Shown here piece after piece: positions 1 through 9,117 of a stretch of DNA of 64,000 bases. The notes under the pieces were generated by a model. That model was given only the letters and a program-made list of their open reading frames with translations. It made no database searches and was not told the DNA's origin. The translations under genes were made by a program, and so were the position numbers. The stretch is taken from positions 1-64,000 of the forward strand of contig CAYWXV010000015.1 of the NCBI GenBank assembly GCA_964462535.1. Reading direction: 5' to 3'. Within the stretch, counting starts at the first letter, position 1, and each line of letters starts with the position of its first letter. The stretch is from CAYWXV01 sp964462535. Its GTDB lineage: Bacteria > Bacteroidota > Ignavibacteria > OLB7.

Positions 1-112
1 ACCTTTCAATCAGCCGAGGTCAAACCTTTCAATTGGCCGGGGCACGACGTAGATTCGGGCACTTCGCCGCAAAGGCGATCGTATCGTCACCAGCCCTGCA
101 CAGATCTCAGTA

Positions 113-643
113 ATGGCATCAATCTCCAGCTCCGAAATCGCCGATGGAGTCACGCAGCAGTTTGTGCGGACCATGGGCATTCTTCGCATCGCGCTGATCA
201 GCGGCGTGACCATGTTCTACCTCGCCATCGCGGCTATCTCATCGCAAGGGGCGTTGAAGAGCGGCGATGCCCCTGATGTTGCGCAGATCGAGCTTCTGTC
301 GATGATCCACGGCGCGATCGCACTGGTCGCCATCGGTCTGGGTATGGTGATCTCGAAGAGCATGCTACGGAAGGAGCGGATCACAGAGACAGAGTCGTCG
401 GCCGCAGTTGGTCAGGCTCTCGCGTTCTACCGCTCCAGTACCATCCTGCTGATTGCGCCGATCGAAGGGGCAGCACTATTCGGCGCAGTAATCGTTCTTC
501 TGGCCGGACAGGGGGGGCTTCTGGAAATCAATCCCAACTACTGGCTCAATGCTGGCTCGGCAGTGCTCCTCCTCCTTGTCGGCCTTGCCACCTTCCCCAC
601 TCGCGAACGGATCGTGAATACCGTCAGCGCAATGCTGACGTAG
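113..643 (+). CDS. Hypothetical four-helix membrane protein
   Basis: This 176-aa protein is not recognised by family. Hydrophobic stretches near residues 22-42, 64-80, 109-130 and 142-158 suggest four membrane helices, with a charged loop (RKERITETES) between the second and third. The layout resembles small uncharacterised inner-membrane proteins of the FCB group. The ATG at 113 is the first in frame and gives a short soluble N-terminus. The gene ends 76 nt before gcvT on the same strand, so the two could be co-transcribed, but nothing ties their functions together. Being a real gene is likely from length and composition; function is unknown. Confidence 0.7.
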   Translation: MASISSSEIADGVTQQFVRTMGILRIALISGVTMFYLAIAAISSQGALKSGDAPDVAQIELLSMIHGAIALVAIGLGMVISKSMLRKERITETESSAAVGQALAFYRSSTILLIAPIEGAALFGAVIVLLAGQGGLLEINPNYWLNAGSAVLLLLVGLATFPTRERIVNTVSAMLT

Positions 644-719
644 TGAAGGCCCAAAGGCCAATTCCGTACTTTCGCGGCTCTTCGTTCACATCAACGCACA
701 CTCAGTACACGTCATCACG

Positions 720-1841
720 ATGGCAGATCAATCTGTGTCGGCCGAGCCGACGACTTTGAAGAAGACCGCGTTCTATGATATCCATGTCGCCCTGGGAGGG
801 AAGATTGTCCCCTTCGCCGGGTTCGAAATGCCGGTATCCTACAAGGGGATCGTCGCCGAGCACACCGCCGTCCGCGAGCGGGTCGGACTCTTCGATGTCT
901 CTCACATGGGTGAGGTAACGGTCACCGGGCCGAGTGCCCTCGACTACGTGCAGAAAATCTCCGTCAACGACGCCTCCGCACTGGCAATTGGTCAGGCACA
1001 GTACAGCGCCATGTGCAGGGCAGGGGGTGGTATTGTGGATGATATGCTGGTCTACCGCCGCGGCGATAACGATTACCTGATCGTTATCAACGCCTCGAAC
1101 ATCGACAAGGACTACGCCTGGATGGTGGAGAACACTATTGACGGCGCCGAGCTGCGGAACGTCTCGGATGACTATTCGCTCCTTGCTGTGCAGGGGCCAA
1201 GGGCGCTCGAGACGGTTCAGAAGCTCACAGACGTCGATCTGGCTTCGATCGAGTACTATCACTTCCGCGAAGGGAGCGTTGCCGGAGTGCCGGCTATCGT
1301 TTCGCGCACGGGATACACCGGTGAGATGGGATTCGAGCTCTACTTTGCCAGCGAGATCCCGCTGGCCGAAAAGGTTTGGGGTGCAATCATGGAGGCAGGG
1401 GCCGAATTCGGAATCGAGCCAACCGGGCTCGGCGCGCGTGATACACTCCGTCTGGAAATGGGGTACTGCCTCTACGGAAACGACATCGATGAAACCACCA
1501 ATACGATAGAGGCGGGGCTTGGGTGGATCACGAAGCTGGCGAAGGGACCGTTCAATGGAAGCGACGTTCTTGCCAGGGTCAAGGAAGAGAAACCAACCCG
1601 AAAGCTGATCGGTTTCGAGATGAACGAGCGCGCGATTCCCCGCCAACACTATGACATCGTTGCCGACGGTCGGAAGATCGGCGAGGTGACGAGCGGGACA
1701 TCATCCCCCACTCTTGGAAAGGGAATCGGCATGGGCTACGTCGAGAGTGCATATGCAAAGTCGGGAACGGAGATCGCGGTCGTTGTGCGCGATAAGCCGG
1801 TCTCGGCAACCGTAGTGAAGATGCCGTTTGTGAAGAAGTAG
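720..1841 (+). CDS. gcvT: Aminomethyltransferase, glycine cleavage T protein
   Basis: The 373-aa product is full length for GcvT, which transfers the methylene group from the aminomethyl-lipoyl H protein to tetrahydrofolate and releases ammonia. Family landmarks are visible in order: GLFDVSHMGEV near residue 57, the folate-binding region SRTGYTGEMGFE near 198, GLGARDTLRLEMG near 237, and the C-terminal barrel motif VTSGTSSPTLGKGIGMGYV. No gcvH or gcvP lies nearby, so the cleavage system is split in this genome. A LipM-like gene that could supply lipoyl groups to H protein lies at 11454-12206, but the link is only general pathway knowledge. Confidence 0.97.
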   Translation: MADQSVSAEPTTLKKTAFYDIHVALGGKIVPFAGFEMPVSYKGIVAEHTAVRERVGLFDVSHMGEVTVTGPSALDYVQKISVNDASALAIGQAQYSAMCRAGGGIVDDMLVYRRGDNDYLIVINASNIDKDYAWMVENTIDGAELRNVSDDYSLLAVQGPRALETVQKLTDVDLASIEYYHFREGSVAGVPAIVSRTGYTGEMGFELYFASEIPLAEKVWGAIMEAGAEFGIEPTGLGARDTLRLEMGYCLYGNDIDETTNTIEAGLGWITKLAKGPFNGSDVLARVKEEKPTRKLIGFEMNERAIPRQHYDIVADGRKIGEVTSGTSSPTLGKGIGMGYVESAYAKSGTEIAVVVRDKPVSATVVKMPFVKK

Positions 1842-2101
1842 GCGACTGGGCTACTGGGCATGTGCGGTCCAATAGCCAGCTCTCCCAGCGAGGACAGACC
1901 TGCGATGCGAGGCGCGGGTAAGCGTGTCGACGCAAGCACGCCGTAAAGGCAGTCCAGCCTGGCGGTGTCCGAGCTTCTCGAGAGGTTTGTCGGCGCCAGC
2001 GTCGTGTCAGCGAGGCGCGAACGCAATCGGCATGCTCCACTGTCTTATCTATTGCCTTCGCAAATCCCTACTTCCACTTCCGCAGCTCTCAGGCGCAGAC
2101 A

Positions 2102-3055
2102 ATGGCGACCAAACGACGAAGATCATTCCTGTGGCGCGTGGTCGGCGCAACGCTGGCCGCGATTGTCATGTGGGGATTCGTGTCGATGTCGGGGTCGTTT
2201 GAAACCATGGTCGACCTTCCGCTGCGTGTCGATCTCCCTGGGGGACTGACCTTGACGCAGGAGATTCCGTCCACCCTTCGCGTGCTGGTCCGTGCATCCG
2301 GATGGTCCCACTTGAAGTCCATGTTCGTCGAGAACCCCGCATTGGTTCTGGTTCCGGTTGGTCGTGGGGTCGTTGCCAATGGAAGGGTGGTGTATGGACA
2401 GCGCGACCTCTCCGAACGCCTCCGCTCGTCGCTCCCCGATGCCACCGCTCTCACGTTCTACCCCGACTCGCTAACGCTCGCGTTCGGCACAATGACCAAC
2501 CGCCGTGTTCCGGTACGAACGAATGTCATCATCCAACCACGTGCAGGCTTCCAGATCATAGGAAACCCGTGGTCCGAGCCCGATTCGGTGACACTTATCG
2601 GTGCCCGATCGGTTCTCGACAGCTTCAGGTCATGGCCAACGTCGACCGTGAGCATCCCGGATGTCCACGGCGCTGTGTCGCAGGTGGTGAACCTGAGCGA
2701 CTCCTTGCGGATGCTCGTTCAGCCCCAACCACGTTGGGTTGAGGTCCGAGCGGATGTGCAGGAGATAGGCGAGAGAACGTTCACCGACGTCCCGCTGATT
2801 GACAGAGTTACCCTCAGCGATTCCACTCGCAGAGTCGTTCTTCGCCCCGATCGCATTGACGTACAACTCCGTGGTGGTGTCCGTGACCTGAGCCTGCTCG
2901 ATCCGACAGCGATCCGTGCATACGTCGAGGTTGTCGAGGGTGTGGATACGCTTGGCATTATCGCTCCCCGTCTGATTCTTCCCCCAGGGGTTCGACTTTC
3001 GGTTGTGAGGATCGCCCCCGAGCGAGTCAAGTATGTCTTTCGTCGTGAGGAGTAG
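2102..3055 (+). CDS. YbbR-domain (CdaR-like) membrane-anchored protein
   Basis: A 317-aa protein with one N-terminal membrane helix (about residues 9-29, after the basic MATKRRRS) and an extracytoplasmic region made of repeated beta modules. The pattern of hydrophobic strands with FTDVPL- and RVPVRTN-type motifs (about residues 135-145 and 225-235) is that of YbbR/CdaR-like domains. In Firmicutes CdaR modulates the diadenylate cyclase CdaA; in the FCB group YbbR proteins are common but less studied, and no cyclase gene is seen here. The stop is followed after 5 nt by the GTG start of the next gene, indicating an operon. Confidence 0.75.
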   Translation: MATKRRRSFLWRVVGATLAAIVMWGFVSMSGSFETMVDLPLRVDLPGGLTLTQEIPSTLRVLVRASGWSHLKSMFVENPALVLVPVGRGVVANGRVVYGQRDLSERLRSSLPDATALTFYPDSLTLAFGTMTNRRVPVRTNVIIQPRAGFQIIGNPWSEPDSVTLIGARSVLDSFRSWPTSTVSIPDVHGAVSQVVNLSDSLRMLVQPQPRWVEVRADVQEIGERTFTDVPLIDRVTLSDSTRRVVLRPDRIDVQLRGGVRDLSLLDPTAIRAYVEVVEGVDTLGIIAPRLILPPGVRLSVVRIAPERVKYVFRREE

Positions 3056-3060
3056 GGGGC

Positions 3061-3678
3061 GTGCCGCGACATATCCTTCAACAACAGCGTGTGGTCGGGG
3101 ATCGGCTGAAGCGGCATCGGACCGATTTCGAGTGGACGGTCGAGAGGCTCGCGCGGGCGGCAGGGATCTCAAAGGCCTATCTCTCCATGATCGAGGGGGG
3201 CAAGAGGAAGGTGCACTGGTCGCTGATCATGCGCCTGCTGCACGCTCTGGACACAACACTCTGCGCATTCCTGACCGAACACGAAACCGTCGAGAGTGCC
3301 GAGGATGGCGTTCGCAGTCGACGTCCAAATCGGCTGGTGCTGAGTGGTGTCCCACCCGACGAACGGGGTATGATTCCCCTCCCACCCCCTTCCAGCTACA
3401 CACACATTCTGACGCCCTGGCACAGTGAACTGGCAACCGAAGTGTTGGAGGTCTACCTGGAGCCGCATACCGAGTGGACGCCCGAACCGGTGGCCTTCCC
3501 GGGGCGTGTGGTTTGTGTGGGAACGCAGGGCCGATTGTTGCTGGTGACACGTGGGACCGAGTATGTCATGCTGGAAGGGGAGACGATGGAATACGACGGC
3601 AGCCATGCACACTCCCTCCGCAACTACACCGACAATCCGGCGCGCGTTATCATGACGGTGACACCGGTGGCTATCTAG
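3061..3678 (+). CDS. XRE-family transcriptional regulator with cupin domain
   Basis: A 205-aa protein starting with GTG, 5 nt after the YbbR stop. An AGGAG just upstream overlaps the end of the previous gene. Residues about 12-65 form an XRE/Cro helix-turn-helix, with LARAAGISKAYLSMIEGGKR as the HTH core. The C-terminal half (about 105-203) has the beta-strand and His/Glu pattern of a cupin sensor domain, including EVYLEPHTEW and a terminal DGSHAHSLRNYTD. Such XRE-cupin proteins usually regulate a neighbouring metabolic gene in response to a small ligand. Neither target nor ligand can be read from the context. Confidence 0.85.
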   Translation: MPRHILQQQRVVGDRLKRHRTDFEWTVERLARAAGISKAYLSMIEGGKRKVHWSLIMRLLHALDTTLCAFLTEHETVESAEDGVRSRRPNRLVLSGVPPDERGMIPLPPPSSYTHILTPWHSELATEVLEVYLEPHTEWTPEPVAFPGRVVCVGTQGRLLLVTRGTEYVMLEGETMEYDGSHAHSLRNYTDNPARVIMTVTPVAI

Positions 3679-3684
3679 GAGACC

Positions 3685-3770
3685 GTTGAAATACGCGCGA
3701 TCTCTGCGTTTCACTCCTCGTCGCTCACTGCAGCGTACCTCCGGTACACCTTACTCGCATTTCGGCGCGT
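3685..3770. repeat. Dispersed palindromic intergenic repeat, copy A
   Basis: The segment begins TTGAAATACGCGCGATCTCT at 3686 and continues to a hairpin core GTACC-TCC-GGTAC at about 3736-3747. The same words occur in the same order at 58313-58425 between two unrelated genes. Copy A keeps the left arm well, but its right arm is diverged. It lies between the convergent XRE-cupin gene and mpl, so it may act as a bidirectional terminator or be a REP/MITE-like element. The repeat is seen directly; its function is inferred. Confidence 0.7.
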
Positions 3771-3846
3771 GTAGTGCGTCAGGCTCACACGGAGGTGGGA
3801 AATGCGTGCTGCGCAACCACCACGTGCGCACAGGAGTTCTCGACGT

Positions 3847-5250
3847 CTAGGCGCTCGATTCCATCTCTCCGGCTGCCAGTAAACCGTGAAGACCACCGAA
3901 CGACCCGTTCGACATGACCACGACGACATCGCCATGGCGCAGATTTCGGCGGAGGTGATCGGCAATCGCTCGCGGATTGGGGAGGAAGATTGCTTCGACG
4001 TTTCTATCGCGCAGGTCGTCTACCAGCAGCCTTGGGTCCAACCGTTCGTCCGGGGGGAGTTCCTCTAGTCGGTCGATTTCCGTCAGGAGGGCGAGATCGG
4101 CCGCGTCGAATGCTGCTGCCAACTCCTTCTGAAAGACGTTCCTTCGCGTCGTGTTGCTGCGGGGTTCGAAGACTGCCCATAACCTGCTCTCCGGATGGCG
4201 ATGACGTATCGCCGACAGTGTCTCGCGAATCGCGGTGGGGTGATGGGCGAAGTCATCGTAGATCAAGACGCCATCGCGTTCCAACTTTAGCTCCAGCCGA
4301 CGTCGAGCGTTCCGGAAGGACTCGAGCCCTGACTGTATCTCATCGAATGTCAACCCAAGCCAGGTCGCCGCGACGGAGGCGCCGAGAGCATTCCGCACAT
4401 TGAACTCACCCAGCAGCGGGATTGTCATGCGGGCGATCTTCTCTCCGTCTCGCGTGATTGTGAACGATGTCCCGTCACTCCGATACTCGATGTCCACGCC
4501 CCTCCACGTGTTTCGTTCACCAAGACCGAATGTCTCGACAGGCGTGAAGGAATTAGATGTGGCTCTTGCGACATTCTGGTCATCGCCGTTTGCAACGATC
4601 ACACCGTTCGACGGAACGACGTTGACAAGTCGTTTGAAGGAGAGGAGGATGTCGTCCAGCGAGTCGAAGATGTCGGCGTGATCGAATTCGATGTTGTTGA
4701 TGACAAGAACTGTCGGGAGGTAGTGGACGAACTTCGATCTCTTATCGAAGAAGGCGGTGTCGTATTCATCCCCCTCCAGAACGATCACGTCGCTCGTCTG
4801 GTGCCAGGCCCAGCCGGCGTCGAAGTTGCCTGGGACGCCTCCAATCAGGAAGCTGGGGGAACGGCCCGCGTTCTCTAGAATCCACGCGGTCATAGACGAC
4901 GACGTCGTTTTGCCATGTGTGCCGGTAAGAACCACCGACGTCCGCCCTTGTATCGCCGTCCGCTTCAGCAGTTCCGGCAACGATGTGTAGGGGAGTTTCC
5001 GATCCAACACCGCCTCCACCTCGCTGTTGCCGCGCGACATGCGATTCCCGATCACCACCAGATCCGGAGCGTTGTCAAGATTGTCGGGGGAGAAAGGGGA
5101 CAAGATCGTGACGCCCGCATCGCGCAACAGATCGCTCATCGGGGGATATACGTTCTCGTCGCTACCAGTGACGACGTGCCCCATCCGGCGCATCATCAAG
5201 GCAACATTGCCCATCGCAGTACCGCAGATGCCGATGAAGTGGATGGTCAT
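3847..5250 (-). CDS. mpl: UDP-N-acetylmuramate:L-Ala-gamma-D-Glu-meso-DAP ligase (murein recycling)
   Basis: A 467-aa Mur-ligase family enzyme. The N-terminal nucleotide-fold motif HFIGICGTAMGN is typical of Mpl/MurC. The ATP loop is LTGTHGKTTSSSM (about residues 107-119). The motif LEGDEYDTAFFDKRSKF (about 157-173) is diagnostic of Mpl rather than MurC, as is the later DDFAHHPTAI. Mpl ligates recovered tripeptide to UDP-MurNAc in the cytoplasm, re-entering the peptidoglycan pathway. It is transcribed divergently from hpnC with about 100 nt between them. Confidence 0.93.
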   Translation of the reverse strand: MTIHFIGICGTAMGNVALMMRRMGHVVTGSDENVYPPMSDLLRDAGVTILSPFSPDNLDNAPDLVVIGNRMSRGNSEVEAVLDRKLPYTSLPELLKRTAIQGRTSVVLTGTHGKTTSSSMTAWILENAGRSPSFLIGGVPGNFDAGWAWHQTSDVIVLEGDEYDTAFFDKRSKFVHYLPTVLVINNIEFDHADIFDSLDDILLSFKRLVNVVPSNGVIVANGDDQNVARATSNSFTPVETFGLGERNTWRGVDIEYRSDGTSFTITRDGEKIARMTIPLLGEFNVRNALGASVAATWLGLTFDEIQSGLESFRNARRRLELKLERDGVLIYDDFAHHPTAIRETLSAIRHRHPESRLWAVFEPRSNTTRRNVFQKELAAAFDAADLALLTEIDRLEELPPDERLDPRLLVDDLRDRNVEAIFLPNPRAIADHLRRNLRHGDVVVVMSNGSFGGLHGLLAAGEMESSA

Positions 5251-5353
5251 TCTTGTATGTACTTGGTGGACGATGGATGCCGCTATTGATAGTTTCCTTC
5301 CGCGACCAAACGCCTTTGGATCGAGTCGACCGTGACGCTCCCGTGAATGAGGT

Positions 5354-6310
5354 ATGGCTCGCGCGCGCCGATCATACGGATATCTTCCGACATTCTCGCA
5401 TGAACCAATAGACCGGGGATGCCCGGATTTCGATCTGAATACTTCAGCCTCATACGCCTGGTGTGAACGCTTCGCGCGTGCACACTATGAGAATTTTCCC
5501 GTCGGGTCTATCCTGATCCCGCGATCACTTCGACCCGACTTCTATGCCATCTACGCGTGGAGTCGAACGGCCGACGATCTGGCAGACGAGGGGGATCTGT
5601 CCGCGGCAGAGCGGATCGACGCGCTGAACAGTCTCGAAGCCGATCTCGGTGATGCCCTTTCGGGAGGGGTCGACACCGATCGTCCCTTCATCCCGGCACT
5701 GGTGGAGACGATCCGCCGGCGATCGATACCGACCGACCTTCTCCTTGACCTTCTGGTCGCGTTTCGTCGTGATGCAGCGAATGATGGCTTCGCAACGACG
5801 GACGAACTGCTGGGCTACTGTCGGTACTCCGCCAATCCAGTGGGTCGGCTGGTCCTCTCGTTGTTCGGGCTTCTGGACCGCGAACGGGGTGCCCGCTCGG
5901 ACGACATATGCACCGGACTCCAGCTGGCGAACTTCTGGCAGGATCTGTCCACGGATCTTCCGCGTGGGAGAGTCAACATTCCAGTCGACGTGCTGAATGC
6001 CTACGGTCTGTCGATTGCCCAACTCATCGACGAACACGATGTCCACGATGCCCGCGTCGACATGCTAAACGAGTTGGTGGAACTCGGTCGTTCATATCTG
6101 AATCGCGGAACGGAGCTCTTGAGGATGATTCCAGTCCGTCGACTGCGATGGGAACTTGCCGCCGTCGTAGCGGGGGGATTGGCAATTCTTCGAGAGGTAG
6201 AGCGTCTGGGATCGGGAGTCTTCCACGCCCGGCCCGTAGTGAGGACATGGAGGATCGCCATGGGAATGCCCGCGAGATTGTTACGCTCCGGTCGTTCATC
6301 CCTTGTCTGA
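5354..6310 (+). CDS. hpnC: Squalene/phytoene synthase family protein, HpnC type
   Basis: A 318-aa trans-isoprenyl diphosphate synthase. The core begins at YAWCERFARAHYENFPVGS. The first aspartate-rich motif is in SRTADDLADEG; the second is in QLANFWQDLSTDLPRGR, the HpnC-like version. In the three-step squalene route HpnC converts hydroxysqualene diphosphate, made by HpnD, to hydroxysqualene, which HpnE reduces. The ATG at 5354 gives about 34 residues before the conserved core, so a later start is possible. hpnD follows at once; hpnE is not in the window. A role in carotenoid synthesis is the alternative, but the tandem C/D arrangement favours squalene and hopanoids. Confidence 0.85.
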   Translation: MARARRSYGYLPTFSHEPIDRGCPDFDLNTSASYAWCERFARAHYENFPVGSILIPRSLRPDFYAIYAWSRTADDLADEGDLSAAERIDALNSLEADLGDALSGGVDTDRPFIPALVETIRRRSIPTDLLLDLLVAFRRDAANDGFATTDELLGYCRYSANPVGRLVLSLFGLLDRERGARSDDICTGLQLANFWQDLSTDLPRGRVNIPVDVLNAYGLSIAQLIDEHDVHDARVDMLNELVELGRSYLNRGTELLRMIPVRRLRWELAAVVAGGLAILREVERLGSGVFHARPVVRTWRIAMGMPARLLRSGRSSLV

Positions 6311-6356
6311 TTCGCACCCTTTTTCGTATATCACAGTCCCTGTACCCGCTCGGACG

Positions 6357-7271
6357 ATGCCCAATCTGATAGTCACCGATCCCGAGGAGCTGACCCTTCT
6401 TCCACAACAGTCGAAGACGAGCTTCTACTACTCCTTTTCGTTGCTCCCACGCGACGAACGGGCGGCTATGCACTCTGTCTATGCCTTTTGTCGCTACGCC
6501 GACGACATCATTGACGAGGACGAGTATCAGATCGGGATGAGCGAGGAGATGGCGAAGGTTGCCAGAAAGCGGGAACGGCTCGCAAGGCTTCGCGTAGAGG
6601 TCGAGCGATGTTACCGGGGAGAGTCCCGCCATCCAATTTTGGCCCCATTGTCGACCGTTGTGCGGCGATTCAACATCCCAAAGCAGTACTTCCTGACCCT
6701 GCTGGATGGTATGGAGATGGATCTGGTGCGACATCGGTACGCCACGTTCGACGAGCTTCGAGAGTACTGCTATCGCGTTGCCTCGGTAGTTGGATTGATA
6801 TGCGTCGAGATTTTCGGATACCAGTATGAAGAGACCAAGGAGTATGCGGTGAACCTTGGTATCGCTCTTCAGCTCACGAATATTCTGCGCGACATCCGTT
6901 CCGATGCACATCGTGGCAGGATCTATCTACCTCTCGAGGATCTGCGGACATTCGGCTACACGGAATCGGACCTGATGGCGCGACGCTACAACCTTCCATT
7001 CATCGAGCTGATGCGCTTCGAAACGCGTCGGGCGCGGGAGTACTATGGAAAGGCTCGCGCGGCGCTCCGCCCGGACGAACGGAAGACAATGTTCGCGGCC
7101 GAGATCATGGATGCGATCTACTACCGCATGTTGGAGAAGATTGAGCTCAACGAATTCAACGTCTTCGGCCGACGGAAGATCTCCGTCTCTACCCCGCATA
7201 AACTCTGGATAGCCGCGAAGCTCTGGCTTGTGACCCGCGTTCTTACGAATCGACGCACCGTCGTAGACTGA
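6357..7271 (+). CDS. hpnD: Squalene/phytoene synthase family protein, HpnD type
   Basis: A 304-aa enzyme paralogous to the preceding HpnC. It shows SFYYSFSLLP, YAFCRYADDIIDE (first Asp-rich motif) and LQLTNILRDIRSDAHRGRIY (second motif), as in HpnD, which condenses two farnesyl diphosphates to presqualene and then hydroxysqualene diphosphate. I chose the ATG at 6357 because family proteins begin just before the SFYY motif. An in-frame TTG at 6303 would overlap the hpnC stop and add 18 residues. No convincing Shine-Dalgarno is seen for either. The close tandem with hpnC indicates co-transcription. Confidence 0.86.
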   Translation: MPNLIVTDPEELTLLPQQSKTSFYYSFSLLPRDERAAMHSVYAFCRYADDIIDEDEYQIGMSEEMAKVARKRERLARLRVEVERCYRGESRHPILAPLSTVVRRFNIPKQYFLTLLDGMEMDLVRHRYATFDELREYCYRVASVVGLICVEIFGYQYEETKEYAVNLGIALQLTNILRDIRSDAHRGRIYLPLEDLRTFGYTESDLMARRYNLPFIELMRFETRRAREYYGKARAALRPDERKTMFAAEIMDAIYYRMLEKIELNEFNVFGRRKISVSTPHKLWIAAKLWLVTRVLTNRRTVVD

Positions 7272-7319
7272 CCGGGCGAACGCCGACTGCTCCCATTGAT
7301 TGAACACGACTACGATATC

Positions 7320-8429
7320 ATGCCCCATCGCACCGCATACCGACTTCTTCCCCTGCTTCTCGTTCTTCTGTTCGGGTCCTGCTCAGGCGTCGGTCCCGAC
7401 GTCGTTGATCCGAATGTGAACAAGAGGACAGAGGTGGCTCTCTTTGCGGTGAACAACGCCGGTGGAGGGGATCTTCTGAGGTACAGCGAAAACCAGGGAG
7501 CGGTCGTCACCCAGCATGACTATCAGGATATCAATGGCGCTCCTCTGGGTGTGGAGATCGACGCCATCTACAACGCATACGACTCTCTCTTCCTGGTCAG
7601 CCGCAAGACGGGGACGATCACGGTACTCGATCTTCAAACGCGTCGATTCCTCAAGCAGCTCTCAGGCTTCGGCGTGACTGATGGGGGTGGATTGTGTGGA
7701 CTCGCCTTCAGCAATCGGTCGCAGGCGTGGGCCGTCTCGTACGGCACGCCAAGCCTCTACTTGATCGACGCGTACAATCTTTCCGTTCTTCCCGAGATAC
7801 CACTCCCGGGTAATCCGACAGCTGTGGGGACGAGCGGGACGAAAGTGTATGTCGGCATGGAGATGGAGGATGGAAGCGGGCAGCTGGCTATTGTCAGTAG
7901 TAACGCCGGCGGTGCGTACACGATTGAGCAGACGCTCAATTTTGCAACGCCTGTCGTCTACATTGGTGGGGCCGCGGGGGGAACACAGGCATTCGTCGTG
8001 ACCGCTGGTAGCCCTGGCGCCGATACAACGACACCGTTTGACGACCTATTCCCGGAGGTCGCAATACTCACGACGAACGCCCCGGTTCAAGTTCTTGCGC
8101 AGTTCAAGCTGACCTTCTCTCCATCACTCTATCGCCGAATCGGAACGCTTCCGGTATGGACCTCGCAAGTCTATCAGGATTACCTCTACCTGGCACTCCC
8201 CATTGGTGTTGTGAAGGTTGACATGATCAGCGCGTCGATCGAGGAGATAGGATTGACGGAGGATTACGAAGCGATCGCTGCGGACTTCTTCTCATCTCTC
8301 GTGTACGCAATGCTGCCGGACGGAAAGACAGTGCGGCGTGTCGATGCGGCACTGAACATCCTCCCCGACCTTACCCTGCCGACTGCCGCCCGGTCGGTCC
8401 GTTTCGTTAGCTCGACGCGAATCAGATAG
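7320..8429 (+). CDS. Lipoprotein with YncE-like beta-propeller
   Basis: A 369-aa lipoprotein. The signal peptide LLPLLLVLLFGSC ends at Cys21 (lipobox FGSC). The mature part shows the repeated strand pattern of a YncE-like propeller: SLFLVSRKTGTITVLDLQTR, LYLIDAYNLSVLPEIPLPGN and a later VRRVDAALNILPDLTLP. Such proteins are found on the cell surface or in the periplasm of Bacteroidota and mostly lack a known ligand. I chose the ATG at 7320 over the in-frame TTG at 7296 because it gives a standard signal peptide. It follows hpnD by 48 nt on the same strand. Confidence 0.75.
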   Translation: MPHRTAYRLLPLLLVLLFGSCSGVGPDVVDPNVNKRTEVALFAVNNAGGGDLLRYSENQGAVVTQHDYQDINGAPLGVEIDAIYNAYDSLFLVSRKTGTITVLDLQTRRFLKQLSGFGVTDGGGLCGLAFSNRSQAWAVSYGTPSLYLIDAYNLSVLPEIPLPGNPTAVGTSGTKVYVGMEMEDGSGQLAIVSSNAGGAYTIEQTLNFATPVVYIGGAAGGTQAFVVTAGSPGADTTTPFDDLFPEVAILTTNAPVQVLAQFKLTFSPSLYRRIGTLPVWTSQVYQDYLYLALPIGVVKVDMISASIEEIGLTEDYEAIAADFFSSLVYAMLPDGKTVRRVDAALNILPDLTLPTAARSVRFVSSTRIR

Positions 8430-8453
8430 GACCCGTTCGTTGACCGACGGGTC
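8430..8453 (+). terminator. Small hairpin directly after the lipoprotein stop
   Basis: GACCCGT (8430-8436) pairs with ACGGGTC (8447-8453) over a 10-nt loop, immediately after the TAG at 8427-8429. There is no T-tract, so it is a weak terminator or 3-prime-end stabiliser at best. Confidence 0.3.
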
Positions 8454-8577
8454 AACCGCCATTCACGTCGACACTCCCTCCATGAATTCATCGTCGGACG
8501 CATCCATGCAGTTCGTTCCCCCATCGAGTGTCGGGCACGTCCCGTCGCGTGACAATCGCCTTGCTGCCTGACCCTCC

Positions 8578-9003
8578 ATGAACAACGTCTTCACCGTCCG
8601 CGAGCGCGTCCGCTGGATTGATTGCGACGGCGCCCATATCATCCATTATGCATCGTACATCCGGTTCTTCGAGATAGCGGAGACTGAGATGTATCGCTCG
8701 ATCGATCTCCCCTACGCGGTGGCATTTGATACGCTGGACGGATTTCCTATCCGAGCCGCTTATCACTGTGAGTACCATGCACCTGCGCGCGTCGATGACC
8801 TGATGGACATTGATGTATGGGTCAGTCGATGGGGTACCACGTCGTACACGCTCAGCTTCCGATTTCGTCGAGCTGACTCGGATGTGGAATTCGCCGCTGG
8901 ATACTGTACCGTCGTCATGGTCGATCGCCGAGAGAAGAGACCCGTCCCAATCCCTGATCTTCTGCGTGAGCGTCTCGCGCGGTATACGGTTATCGATGGA
9001 TAG
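8578..9003 (+). CDS. Acyl-CoA thioesterase, hot-dog fold (YbgC/FadM-like)
   Basis: A 141-aa single hot-dog domain. The N-terminal motif RVRWIDCDGAHIIHYASYIRFFE corresponds to the 4-hydroxybenzoyl-CoA thioesterase/YbgC helix region, with the catalytic Asp in WIDCDGA and the following HYASYIRFFE. It hydrolyses acyl-CoA thioesters in the cytoplasm; chain-length preference cannot be read from sequence. The usual DxDxxGH pattern is altered here to DCDGAH, a small deviation. It sits 114 nt upstream of the asparaginase-family gene with no obvious functional tie. Confidence 0.85.
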   Translation: MNNVFTVRERVRWIDCDGAHIIHYASYIRFFEIAETEMYRSIDLPYAVAFDTLDGFPIRAAYHCEYHAPARVDDLMDIDVWVSRWGTTSYTLSFRFRRADSDVEFAAGYCTVVMVDRREKRPVPIPDLLRERLARYTVIDG

Positions 9004-9117
9004 GCGCGGTGCCTTGGAAGAGTGGTTCGACGCCGAGGGTACGAGGGGAGCGGATCTCTCAGTGGCGACGCTCGATGCGGCGCACATCTTCCAGCCAACA
9101 ACCAACACCCAACCAGC

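Noticed and set aside
1..33. ACCTTTCAAT repeated at 1-10 and 24-33, a possible CRISPR edge
   Set aside because: Only two short copies at the window edge with no regular spacer series; not enough for a CRISPR or repeat array.
702..1649. A 315-codon minus-strand frame over gcvT
   Set aside because: The plus strand encodes a full, well-conserved GcvT; the antisense frame has no protein-like motifs.
6024..6911. A 295-codon minus-strand frame over hpnC/hpnD
   Set aside because: It spans two well-recognised genes and shows no domain of its own.
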